Part shown: in pieces, positions 1 to 6,682 of the stretch
How positions within the stretch are numbered: the first letter of the stretch is position 1
Layout of the letters: each line of letters begins with the position of its first letter
Origin: Chloracidobacterium sp.
GTDB taxonomy: Bacteria; Acidobacteriota; Blastocatellia; Pyrinomonadales; Pyrinomonadaceae
Assembly (NCBI GenBank): GCA_015075585.1
Contig: JABTUB010000001.1
Span: 1,722,501-1,786,500 of the forward strand
Length of the DNA: 64,000 nt
Direction of reading: 5' to 3'
Position numbers and translations under genes: made by a program
The notes under the pieces: generated by a model
What the model saw: the letters and a program-made list of their open reading frames with translations, nothing else
Told to the model about the DNA's origin: nothing
Database searches by the model: none

Positions 1-155
1 GCAACACCAATGCATTGCTTACCGTGATCGATCAGATACTTAGTTCAAAGAAGGATCTCGCGGAAATGAGCGAACGGGCGCGAAACTCTGCACTGACGAA
101 ATATTCTGCCGCAACAGCGTCCGAAAATTATCTCGCGGCACTCTCGCAATGCTGA
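1..155 (+). CDS. Glycosyltransferase C-terminal end (partial)
   Basis: An open frame runs in from the left edge and stops at TGA 153-155. About 50 residues are visible: a helical end with a segment of the type MSERARNSALTKYS followed by an ENYLAAL helix, which resembles the last helices of GT-B fold glycosyltransferases (family 4). The stop overlaps the start of the next gene by 7 bases, so the two are probably translationally coupled in one polysaccharide operon. Only the tail is present, so the family is inferred from the look of the helices and from the sugar-phosphate transferase next to it; no catalytic residue is visible. Confidence 0.5.
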   Translation, partial: NTNALLTVIDQILSSKKDLAEMSERARNSALTKYSAATASENYLAALSQC

Positions 156-1183
156 CGATATCCGTTACAGCGGCAGCAACATTTCTCGTAACGCTTGTCG
201 GCGTATGGCAATTTCGCGCTTTTGCCCTTTCACGAAGCATACTCGATCATCCGAACGAACGGAGTTCTCACACCACGCCGACACCACGCGGCGGCGGCGT
301 CATAGCCGCTATAACGATACTCATCGCATTTTGCGCAGGGTCATATTTTCTCGGCGTGAACGTGCCTGTATGGTATGTAATTGCCGCGGCACTTGTGATC
401 ATTGTCGGGTGGCTGGATGATGTTCATTCACTCTCTTTCCTTATACGCCTCGCGGTGCATCTTGGAGCCGCAGCCTTAGTAATGATTGCCTATGGAGCAA
501 TGCCTGTGCTTTCATTTCCGGGAGAAGTAAGTCTGACGATCGGGGCCGCTTCCTTGATCCTGGGCGGTTTATGGATCGTCTGGATGACCAACGCCTACAA
601 TTTTATGGACGGCATTGACGGGATCGCAGGCCTGCAGGCTATTGTTGCCGGAATTGGCTGGTTCGCGTACGGAATGCTGTCGGGCAACCGGCCGAATGCG
701 ATGGTCTTCGGAGCAACTATAGCGGCCGCCTCCGCTGCATTTTTGCTGTTCAACTGGCAGCCCGCAAAGATATTCATGGGCGATGCGGGGAGCAGCTTCC
801 TTGGCTTTTGTCTGTCATCTTTTCCGTTCGTTATACACAAAGGTGAACCGATCGCAGACACAAGAGCTCTGATCTTCTCCATCGTAATTGTTTGGCCATT
901 CGTTTTTGATTCCGTATTTACCATCACTCGGCGGCTCGTGCGCGGCGAAAGGGTTTGGCAGGCTCACCGCGAGCACCTTTATCAAAGGCTCGTCATCGGA
1001 GGCAGGCCGCACTGGGCGATGGCAACGCTCTACGGTGCTATTGCGGCACTCGCCGGGACGGCAACGCTATTTGCACTCTTCGGCGGGCTTTCGTACGGTG
1101 CTCTGATCGTATTCGGCGTACTGCTCATTACGTTCCTTGCCGTCTTGCTGCTTTCTGTGAAGTATGGAGAAAGGAAGTTATGA
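149..1183 (+). CDS. WecA/MraY-family undecaprenyl-phosphate sugar-1-phosphate transferase
   Basis: 344-residue polytopic membrane protein of the polyprenyl-phosphate N-acetylhexosamine-1-phosphate transferase family, which loads the first sugar-1-phosphate onto undecaprenyl phosphate on the cytoplasmic face. Visible signatures are NAYNFMDGIDGIAG beginning near residue 148 (the Asp-rich Mg2+/substrate loop) and FMGDAGSSFLGF near 209-220, plus about ten hydrophobic segments and the cytoplasmic HREHLYQRL-like loop near 275. Length fits WecA/WbpL (about 340-360). It overlaps the upstream glycosyltransferase by 7 bases and the next gene by ATGA. The exact sugar is not determinable; WecA, WbpL and TagO types share these motifs. 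Context suggests O-antigen or exopolysaccharide initiation rather than murein (MraY is longer and differs in the HHH motif). Confidence 0.88.
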   Translation: MLTISVTAAATFLVTLVGVWQFRAFALSRSILDHPNERSSHTTPTPRGGGVIAAITILIAFCAGSYFLGVNVPVWYVIAAALVIIVGWLDDVHSLSFLIRLAVHLGAAALVMIAYGAMPVLSFPGEVSLTIGAASLILGGLWIVWMTNAYNFMDGIDGIAGLQAIVAGIGWFAYGMLSGNRPNAMVFGATIAAASAAFLLFNWQPAKIFMGDAGSSFLGFCLSSFPFVIHKGEPIADTRALIFSIVIVWPFVFDSVFTITRRLVRGERVWQAHREHLYQRLVIGGRPHWAMATLYGAIAALAGTATLFALFGGLSYGALIVFGVLLITFLAVLLLSVKYGERKL

Positions 1184-1980
1184 CCAAGAAATACTCATTC
1201 GACTTCATTTCGTTCGGCGTTCCTGTTTCTTTCACCTCGAACGACGCGGAGCTTTTTGAAAAGGGAAGCCAGATAATACGGAGTGCTCTCCTGGAAAGGT
1301 GTGATCCATACCTCGCCGATAATGCCGCGAACTTGTTGACACTGAACAGGGTCGGAGAACAGGCCGCTATTTCTATTGACGGCGAAGTTGAAGGGGCTTG
1401 TGAATTAACAGAAGGCTTCTTCAAGTATTTCGACACAAGAGTGCGGTTGCTGATCGCTGAACGCGCACCTGATGTCGTGTTCCTGCACAGCGGTGCAATT
1501 GGCTGGAACGGTAAAGTGATCCTTTTCCCCGGCGACAGTTTTGCGGGCAAGACCACGGTCGTAGCTGAATTTCTGCGCCGCGGTGCAACCTATTACTCGG
1601 ACGAATACGCCGTAATTGACCATTCAGGCAATGTGCATCCTTTCGCGCGGAAACTTTGGCTCAGGGACTTCGACGATCCGTCATCTCGGATCATTACCGA
1701 TCCGCGTGCATTGGGCGGTTCTGTTGCTGAGGGTGCTGCACCCGTTTGCGCCGTTATGTTTCTCGAGTATAGGAAGAACAGCAGATTCAGGCCGCACCTT
1801 CTGACAGCAGGCGAAGGTCTGATGCGATTGCTGAGACAAACAACCTCATTAAAATTTTCACCGAAATTTGCAATTAAGGTCTTGAACGAACTCGCATCTC
1901 GTGTTACCTTTGTTGAAAGTACGCGGAGTAATGCAAAAAATTTTGTTGATAAAGCCATTCTCTTTATTGACAAGTTGTAA
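1180..1980 (+). CDS. HPr-kinase-like (HprK-related) ATP-binding protein
   Basis: 266 residues starting MTKKYSFDF at ATG 1180, which overlaps the previous stop as ATGA and is preceded by the purine-rich GAAAGGAAG; an in-frame extension further upstream is rejected because it lies inside the wecA-like gene. The protein carries a Walker A loop GDSFAGKTT at residues 118-126 and a following SDEYAVID segment that could supply the Walker B acidic residue, as in the HPr kinase/phosphorylase C-terminal fold. There is no N-terminal HprK regulatory domain. HprK-like kinases of this short type are known next to PqqD-like proteins, and one lasso-peptide homologue phosphorylates its precursor. The immediately following PqqD-like gene makes a role in modifying that protein plausible, but the substrate is inference. 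Confidence 0.75.
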   Translation: MTKKYSFDFISFGVPVSFTSNDAELFEKGSQIIRSALLERCDPYLADNAANLLTLNRVGEQAAISIDGEVEGACELTEGFFKYFDTRVRLLIAERAPDVVFLHSGAIGWNGKVILFPGDSFAGKTTVVAEFLRRGATYYSDEYAVIDHSGNVHPFARKLWLRDFDDPSSRIITDPRALGGSVAEGAAPVCAVMFLEYRKNSRFRPHLLTAGEGLMRLLRQTTSLKFSPKFAIKVLNELASRVTFVESTRSNAKNFVDKAILFIDKL

Positions 1981-1994
1981 TTCTTAGATAAAAT
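1967..1994 (+). promoter_or_regulatory. Strong sigma-70-type promoter for the PqqD-like gene
   Basis: TTGACA (1967-1972), a 16-base spacer and TAAAAT (1989-1994). The -35 box is perfect and lies inside the last codons of the HprK-like gene. The predicted start near 2001 gives a short leader ending in GGAGG (2031-2035), well placed for ATG 2041. This implies that the PqqD-like gene is made at a higher level than its operon neighbours. Confidence 0.65.
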
Positions 1995-2040
1995 AGGCGT
2001 TAGCTTTTCGGTACGCTCACAATATTTACTGGAGGATAAG

Positions 2041-2520
2041 ATGAAAAATTCGCACAATCCCATAGCTCGCAAGTCCGGACTGGTCATTCAAGAGATGCCC
2101 GGCGAGGTGCTTGTTTATGATCTTGACCGCGACAAGGCTCATTGTCTAAATGAGTCCGCAGCACTCGTATGGCAGTCCTGCGACGGCAGTAACTCGGTCC
2201 AAGACATTGTTCGCCGACTTGAAGAGAGCTCCCGCGGCAAGGTTAATGAAGACCTTGTATGGCTTGCACTTGATCAGCTCAATGAGAACGATCTTTTGGA
2301 AGCGGGGACCGGCACTCATTTCAAGGGACAGTCACGGCGCGAAGTCCTTAAGAAGATCGGCCTTGCTTCGGTCATAGCATTGCCGGTCATCGCATCCTTG
2401 GTTACACCGCAAAGTGTTATGGCCGCGGGTTCGTGTGCATGTGTCTCTGCTGCAAACTGTGCGACGCTTAACACATGTCCTAGTCAAACACAATGCAACA
2501 ACGGTGTCTGCGCACCGTAG
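2041..2520 (+). CDS. PqqD/RRE-domain protein with internal Tat-like signal and six-Cys tail
   Basis: 159 residues with three visible parts. Residues about 10-90 look like a PqqD-type winged-helix domain (VLVYDLDRDKAHCLNESAALVW, then an IVRRLEES helix and a LDQLNENDLLE hairpin), the fold that binds leader peptides of ribosomally made peptides. Residues 97-129 look like a signal peptide placed internally: twin arginines at 99-100, a hydrophobic stretch 106-121 and a VMAA end. Residues 130-159 are a small polar tail with Cys at 132, 134, 140, 146, 152 and 157 (C-x-C-x5-C-x5-C-x5-C-x4-C). A strong GGAGG ribosome site and its own promoter precede it and a hairpin follows. It may be a scaffold that also carries its own exported product; this is inference. 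It could instead be a membrane-anchored protein whose tail simply forms disulfides. Confidence 0.72.
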   Translation: MKNSHNPIARKSGLVIQEMPGEVLVYDLDRDKAHCLNESAALVWQSCDGSNSVQDIVRRLEESSRGKVNEDLVWLALDQLNENDLLEAGTGTHFKGQSRREVLKKIGLASVIALPVIASLVTPQSVMAAGSCACVSAANCATLNTCPSQTQCNNGVCAP

Positions 2521-2544
2521 GCACTTGGGCCGGTATAATATAAC

Positions 2545-2584
2545 GAAGAGTAGTGAAGATCCGTTGTCTTTGCTACTCTTTTGT
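2545..2584 (+). terminator. Hairpin with T-run after the PqqD-like gene
   Basis: An inverted repeat AAGAGTAG ... CTACTCTT (8 base pairs, 19-base loop) followed by TTTT lies 25 bases after the PqqD-like stop. The stem is A+T rich and the loop long, so termination may be partial. It sits on top of the first possible start (GTG 2553) of the next gene. Confidence 0.4.
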
Positions 2585-2585
2585 C

Positions 2586-3482
2586 GTGAATGATCTTAAC
2601 GCCAACCGCAGCGCAGATTACCTTTCCGATCATGAACGGTGGTTGGCACTCCAACATGCACTCGCCGACCGTAGGGCGGCAGATGCCTTCACCATTTTTC
2701 GCAGTCACGGCATTGAACCCATCCTGATCAAAGGCCCTGCCGCGGCCCTGATGTTTCCGGAAGGAAGGTTTCGATATTCGACGGATATTGATCTCGCGTT
2801 TGCGGAAGCGGATTTTGCGGCTGCAAAAGCTCTGTTTGCTGAAGCATCACATTCAGGGCTGCCGATCGATCCGCATTGCGGGCTGCGATCTTTTGACGCA
2901 ACGCCGTGGGATACTCTGTTCGGCAGAAGCCGTCTTGTCGAGATCGGCGGCACGTCGATCCGGGTCCTCACCGAAGAGGACCATCTGCGCTTACTGTGTG
3001 TACATTGGCTGATAGATGGCGGTTGGAATAAGGATCGGCTGTGGGATATCTATTATGCTGTAAAAAATCGGGCGGTTGATTTCGATTGGAATATCTGCCT
3101 GAATTCGGTAAGTTCGAAACGCCGGCGGTGGATCATTTGCGTGCTCGGGCTTGCCCACAAGTATCTGGGGCTTGAACTCGACGGACTTCCTTTTGCCGAT
3201 GATGCAAAGAATATTCCCGGGTGGGTATTTCGTGCTGTCGAAAAGGAGTGGCGAACGGTTCAGATCAGGCCGCTAAGTCATTTTTTGAATGATCCGAAAA
3301 TGTTCATCGCTCAATTAAGAAAGCGTATCCCGCCAAACCCTCTGCGGTCCGTCGTTGAAATGGAAGGGAACATTGACGCAAGAATTCGGCTGCACTATCA
3401 AATTGGACTGATATTCAGGCGGATGGGGCCGGGACTTTTCAAGATATTCCGTTCCGCCCGAGATAAGACAAAAATATTGTGA
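2586..3482 (+). CDS. Nucleotidyltransferase-family protein (NTP_transf_5 type)
   Basis: About 298 residues if it begins at GTG 2586 (VNDLNANRS); an earlier GTG at 2553 is possible but lies inside the hairpin that follows the previous gene. The central part shows IEPILIKGPAAALMF and then STDIDLAF, the G/S-x-D-x-D signature of the nucleotidyltransferase fold, in the arrangement of the uncharacterised nucleotidyltransferase family PF14907. The rest is helical with a W-rich segment (VHWLIDGGWNKDRLWDIYYA). Such proteins recur beside HprK-like kinases and PqqD-like proteins and in lasso-peptide clusters, where they are thought to add a nucleotide to the peptide; here that role is inferred from neighbours only. 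Its TGA overlaps the tsaB start. Confidence 0.75.
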   Translation: MNDLNANRSADYLSDHERWLALQHALADRRAADAFTIFRSHGIEPILIKGPAAALMFPEGRFRYSTDIDLAFAEADFAAAKALFAEASHSGLPIDPHCGLRSFDATPWDTLFGRSRLVEIGGTSIRVLTEEDHLRLLCVHWLIDGGWNKDRLWDIYYAVKNRAVDFDWNICLNSVSSKRRRWIICVLGLAHKYLGLELDGLPFADDAKNIPGWVFRAVEKEWRTVQIRPLSHFLNDPKMFIAQLRKRIPPNPLRSVVEMEGNIDARIRLHYQIGLIFRRMGPGLFKIFRSARDKTKIL

Positions 3483-4129
3483 GCACAACAGAAATTTCCC
3501 TTGCGATCGAGACCGCGATCTCCGGCGGCAGCTTGGCAATATTAGAGAATGGAGAAATACTGGCGACATCCGTCGGGCAGCAAAGCAGATCAAGGGCAGA
3601 GGACATTCTGATCGAGCTAGATCATCTGCTGAGCGGAAATCACGTCAACAAGCACGATATTTCGAAGATATTCGTCTCGGCGGGGCCGGGAAGTTTTACG
3701 GGCATAAGGATAGGGGTCGCGACCGCAAAAGGGCTTGCTCGTGCCCTTGCTATCGACCTCAAACCAGTTTCGTTACTCGAGTCGCTGGCCGCAGCCGCAG
3801 CGACAGACGGAAAGCTGGCCGTCGTCCTGTTCGTTGGCCGCGAGGCCTATTGTTTTCAGGTCTTTGAAAGGACGGCCGAGACAATGACCTCGATCGGAGC
3901 CCCACAAGTTGTTGCAGCTAAAGATCTTATGTCCCTGCCAAGAAACCTCGGAATTGGCAGTATCGTTTACTTGAACGAGCAGTCGGATGACAACTTAAAG
4001 TTGCTATTTGAGAGTTCGACGGCAAAGCCGGTGCCGATCACCTCAAGTCCCGCGGAGGCGATCGGCATTGCGGCCGGATCGGCGGCCATCAGTCTCGATG
4101 TCGCTCCGCTGTTCTTATCAAAGCCATAG
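3479..4129 (+). CDS. tsaB: tRNA N6-threonylcarbamoyladenosine biosynthesis protein TsaB
   Basis: 216 residues, starting at GTG 3479 which overlaps the preceding stop (GTGA). TsaB is the inactive ASKHA-fold partner of TsaD and TsaE in making t6A at position 37 of ANN-decoding tRNAs. The N-terminal IETAISGGSLAIL strand pair and VSAGPGSFTGIRIG at residues 66-79 are the family hallmarks. Length matches the usual 220-230. The next gene, two bases downstream, is rimI; the tsaB-rimI pairing is common in bacteria and supports both calls. Confidence 0.93.
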   Translation: MSTTEISLAIETAISGGSLAILENGEILATSVGQQSRSRAEDILIELDHLLSGNHVNKHDISKIFVSAGPGSFTGIRIGVATAKGLARALAIDLKPVSLLESLAAAAATDGKLAVVLFVGREAYCFQVFERTAETMTSIGAPQVVAAKDLMSLPRNLGIGSIVYLNEQSDDNLKLLFESSTAKPVPITSSPAEAIGIAAGSAAISLDVAPLFLSKP

Positions 4130-4131
4130 CT

Positions 4132-4617
4132 ATGCAGCAGATACGAATTCGGCCGATCGAAGCTCGGCATATCGCGCGGATACTTGAGATCCAAGAGGAG
4201 GCGCGGCTTAGCTCGTGGTCAGCGGAAGGCTATATCGAGGAGTTAAGGCTTCCAAACGCCATAATGCTGCGAGCCGAAGCGGAGAGCGGCGAGATCGTCG
4301 GGTTCATTGTAGGAAGGATCGTTCCGGCTTCGGCGGACACGGTTGGAATTGATGCTGAGATCTATAATATCGGTGTTGCGACGGCTGCGCGGCGATCCGG
4401 AATAGGTACCAAACTACTGAAGGCGTTTCTCAGCGCCTGCGGTCAGGCCGGAGTTTCCAACGTCTGGCTGGAGGTTAGGGCGTCGAATGATCCGGCGATC
4501 GGTTTTTATCAAGACAACGGCTTTACTATCTCCGGTGAACGAACCAATTTCTATGCGGATCCCACGGAAAATGCCCTTTTGATGCGGCTTGGGCTGTCCC
4601 GACCATATTCTGCTTGA
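4132..4617 (+). CDS. rimI: Ribosomal-protein-alanine N-acetyltransferase (GNAT family)
   Basis: 161-residue single-domain GNAT acetyltransferase. The acetyl-CoA loop is seen as NIGVATAARRSGIGTKLLKAFL (Q/RxxGxG/A form R-R-S-G-I-G-T, about residues 87-95), followed by VWLEVRASNDPAIGFYQDNGF, the typical RimI motif B with N-x-x-A-x-x-F-Y. Its position two bases after tsaB fits RimI, which acetylates the N-terminal alanine of ribosomal protein S18. Substrate is inferred from family and position. Confidence 0.88.
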   Translation: MQQIRIRPIEARHIARILEIQEEARLSSWSAEGYIEELRLPNAIMLRAEAESGEIVGFIVGRIVPASADTVGIDAEIYNIGVATAARRSGIGTKLLKAFLSACGQAGVSNVWLEVRASNDPAIGFYQDNGFTISGERTNFYADPTENALLMRLGLSRPYSA

Positions 4618-4642
4618 ATTGTTATTTGGTTTGGGATAACAT
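4614..4642 (+). promoter_or_regulatory. Promoter for the DUF465 gene
   Basis: TTGAAT (4614-4619), a 17-base spacer and TAACAT (4637-4642), overlapping the stop of rimI. It would give a leader of about 75 bases before ATG 4723 that contains the hairpin at 4650-4686. Confidence 0.45.
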
Positions 4643-4649
4643 CAAATCA

Positions 4650-4686
4650 AGCCTGTTACCGAACTTTGGGGGCTCGGCAACGGGCT
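4650..4686 (+). promoter_or_regulatory. 13-base-pair hairpin in the DUF465 leader
   Basis: AGCCTGTTACCGA (4650-4662) pairs with TCGGCAACGGGCT (4674-4686), with one G-U wobble and one mismatch and an 11-base loop containing GGGGG. No T-run follows, so it is not a plain terminator. It lies between promoter and start codon and may be a structured leader or part of a small RNA. I do not recognise it as a known riboswitch. Confidence 0.35.
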
Positions 4687-4722
4687 GATACGAATACTTT
4701 GAAAAGTGAGGAATAGTTCGTT

Positions 4723-4953
4723 ATGGACTTGTCAACGCCTGATGCGGTGCGAGATGAATTGTTGAAGACCGACCCAATGTTCAGAGATCTTGTACAGCAA
4801 CATCAGGATTATGAAAAACGCTTAGCAGAATTGGCTCACCTAACCTTTCCCAGCGATGACGAACAGCTTGAGGAATCTACCCTCAAGAAGAAAAAACTTC
4901 AATTAAAAGACGAGATCTACGAGATAATGCACAGGCATTCTGCCGGGCATTGA
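4723..4953 (+). CDS. DUF465/YdcH-family small helical protein
   Basis: 76 residues, highly charged, predicted helical hairpin: DPMFRDLVQQHQDYEKRLAEL followed by TLKKKKLQLKDEIYEIM. The pattern of a D-x-x-F...H-x-x-L/Y first helix and a K-K-x-x-L-K-D-E-I second helix is that of the DUF465 (YdcH) family of small proteins of unknown function. GTGAGGA upstream is a fair ribosome site. It has its own promoter with a structured leader and is followed by a strong terminator, so it is a single-gene unit. Confidence 0.75.
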   Translation: MDLSTPDAVRDELLKTDPMFRDLVQQHQDYEKRLAELAHLTFPSDDEQLEESTLKKKKLQLKDEIYEIMHRHSAGH

Positions 4954-4983
4954 AGATATATTTCCGGGTCTTTGCTCCTTTAT

Positions 4984-5017
4984 GGCGACACTCACTCTTG
5001 GGTGTCGCCTTTTATTT
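4984..5017 (+). terminator. Rho-independent terminator overlapping the convergent gene's stop
   Basis: GGCGACAC (4984-4991), a 10-base loop and GTGTCGCC (5002-5009), then TTTTATTTT. A perfect 8-pair stem serving the DUF465 transcript. Its loop and 3' arm contain the stop codon (4992-4994) and last five codons of the minus-strand gene. Confidence 0.85.
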
Positions 5018-6086
5018 TGCATGGCCCGATCGAATAACCGATGATGTCACCGTTCAGCAGAAAGGTATTACTTCCGGGGGCCGCGGGAAGACGGACGAAG
5101 TTCGCTGATTCGGGTAAAATGAGGCCGCCGACGATCTTTCCGGAGCGTATGTCGAGAAGGACCGCCGAAGCCGTACCGAGCGCGAATGCGAGCAAGCGTT
5201 TGTCGTCAGTGAACGCAACTCCGGCAGGACGCCCGCCAAGCCGCCTCTTCCACTCGACACTTCCCGACGGCGTAAGCAAATAGATAAAATTATCAAATGA
5301 CGTTACAAGGACTCGATCGTTGATCATCCAAAGCGTATCAGCACGAGCACCGGCCTTAAATCCTCGGCCGGAAGCAGCGGACACGATATTGCCTCGCTCG
5401 TCCGAGTAGATCACCTTATCTGATCCGATGCCCAGCACAGCGACAGGTTTTCCGATCGTCTTAAAAACCGAAACTACCTCGCCCGCCTGCGGCGACAGAA
5501 CAAGTACCTGTCCTTCGCCGCTGATAAGTACGATGCCGTTTGCGGAAATATTTGCTCCGTCGATCGCACCGACCGGTTTTCGATCCCACTTCGTTTCTAG
5601 AGTAACGGCATCCAGAGAAAGGACATGGCCGGCCGAGGTGGCTATGATCACAGACCCGTTCAATTCTTGCAGGAAATACTTTTCCGCCAAGGGAAGCTCA
5701 GCGCTTCGGCTCGGGATACCTGTCTCAAAGCTAAGCAGCCGCAGGCTGGTTTTGGCTGAACCGGCGGCGGTTGATGATCTTGACACCACAAGGAGCCCCG
5801 CGACACCGGCGACCATTTCTGCTGCGGGAACTCCGCCAAGTTCGACCGACCAAAGACGGTCGCCGGTCAAAGCGGAGAGTGCGACCACCCGTGCAGACGC
5901 TGTTACGCCAAATACACGTTTCGCTGCCGAAGCGATCGAGATAAAGCCTTCATCGTCCTGAGACCGCCAGCATTGATGCAGATCGACCGGAGCTTTTTCG
6001 CTAAACCGGACAGCAGCGGGCACAGTCGCTGCTGCCAGGAGGAACAAGATCGCAAACGCGGTCGTAAGTCTAAACAAAGGGTGCAT
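4992..6086 (-). CDS. Exported PQQ/BamB-like beta-propeller repeat protein
   Basis: 364 residues starting MHPLFRLTTAFAILFLLAAA at ATG 6086; an open extension to 6281 would run into ssb on the other strand and is rejected. A signal peptide is evident (cleavage near AAATVPAA). The body consists of repeated short blades with motifs such as GDRLWSVELGG, VTLETKWDRKPVG and GSVEWKRRLGG, each with the W that caps PQQ-like blades, and GxxV/AxDxxTG-like turns. The fold is like BamB or YxaL. A role in outer-membrane assembly is possible, but no BAM gene is near, so only an extracytoplasmic propeller scaffold can be claimed. Divergent from ssb. Confidence 0.7.
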   Translation of the reverse strand: MHPLFRLTTAFAILFLLAAATVPAAVRFSEKAPVDLHQCWRSQDDEGFISIASAAKRVFGVTASARVVALSALTGDRLWSVELGGVPAAEMVAGVAGLLVVSRSSTAAGSAKTSLRLLSFETGIPSRSAELPLAEKYFLQELNGSVIIATSAGHVLSLDAVTLETKWDRKPVGAIDGANISANGIVLISGEGQVLVLSPQAGEVVSVFKTIGKPVAVLGIGSDKVIYSDERGNIVSAASGRGFKAGARADTLWMINDRVLVTSFDNFIYLLTPSGSVEWKRRLGGRPAGVAFTDDKRLLAFALGTASAVLLDIRSGKIVGGLILPESANFVRLPAAPGSNTFLLNGDIIGYSIGPCKIKGDTQE

Positions 6087-6136
6087 CAGGTAATGTAAGT
6101 GAGCGGCAAAATTGATTTTATCACGAGGCAGTAACG

Positions 6137-6145
6137 TGTTATATT
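6137..6145 (+). promoter_or_regulatory. Extended -10 promoter for ssb
   Basis: TG-T-TATATT with a poor -35 (TTTATC, 6117-6122, 17-base spacing), about 36 bases before the ssb start. The 94-base gap between the divergent propeller gene and ssb holds no other feature I recognise. Confidence 0.4.
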
Positions 6146-6180
6146 GATGTTCAATCTTTAACTTAAGTTTTCGGGAAAAT

Positions 6181-6651
6181 ATGTCATTCAATAAAATTAT
6201 CCTTGTCGGAAACCTCGGACGCGACCCTGAACTTCGATTTACGCCGCAGGGAAAGGCCGTTTGCAGCTTTTCCATGGCCACGAATGAGAAGCGCCGTGAT
6301 AAATCGGGCGAATTTCAGGATGTTACAACATGGTTCAAAGTCACGCTTTGGGGAAACCAAGCTGAGAATGCCAACAAGTATCTCTCCAAAGGACGTCCTG
6401 TCTATATCGAAGGCCGCTTGCGTATCGAAGAGTGGACGGATCGCGATAATAACAATCGCTATACGCTCGACGTTCAAGCAACAGATATGCAGTTCATCAG
6501 CGCAGGCCGTGACGACACGGCGGGGAGCTCTTCGTATTCGGACGATCACGAACCGCAATATACCGGAGCAGAGCCCTCAGCGAAAGGTTCTTCGTCGGCA
6601 AATGCACCTGTTGCAGTACCGGATTCGCCGGAAGACGACATACCGTTTTGA
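6181..6651 (+). CDS. ssb: Single-stranded DNA-binding protein
   Basis: 156 residues. It opens MSFNKIILVGNLGRDPELRF and continues TPQGKAVCSFSMATNE and a V-T-x-W-F-K-V strand, the OB fold of SSB covering residues 1-105. A flexible Ser/Ala-rich linker follows, and the protein ends in DSPEDDIPF, the acidic protein-interaction tip that recruits replication and repair partners. Length is normal. Present as a single gene rather than in the usual rpsF-ssb-rpsR operon. Confidence 0.96.
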   Translation: MSFNKIILVGNLGRDPELRFTPQGKAVCSFSMATNEKRRDKSGEFQDVTTWFKVTLWGNQAENANKYLSKGRPVYIEGRLRIEEWTDRDNNNRYTLDVQATDMQFISAGRDDTAGSSSYSDDHEPQYTGAEPSAKGSSSANAPVAVPDSPEDDIPF

Positions 6652-6682
6652 CTCGGCTGAGCGTGAGCAATAGAACGAGTAC

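Noticed and set aside
955..1179. Longer N-terminus of the HprK-like gene
   Set aside because: The sequence is out-of-frame DNA of the wecA-like gene; ATG 1180 overlaps the previous stop and has a ribosome site.
2041..2520. A SCIFF or lasso peptide precursor in the strict sense
   Set aside because: Six cysteines fit the SCIFF idea, but no radical-SAM maturase, asparagine-synthetase cyclase or leader protease is visible, and SCIFF peptides have no PqqD or signal part.
5041..5961. Plus-strand open frames opposite the propeller gene
   Set aside because: No ribosome sites, no recognisable domains, and they mirror codon bias of the real gene.
6084..6281. N-terminal extension of the propeller protein to 6281
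   Set aside because: It overlaps the first 100 bases of ssb on the other strand, and a proper signal peptide starts at 6086.
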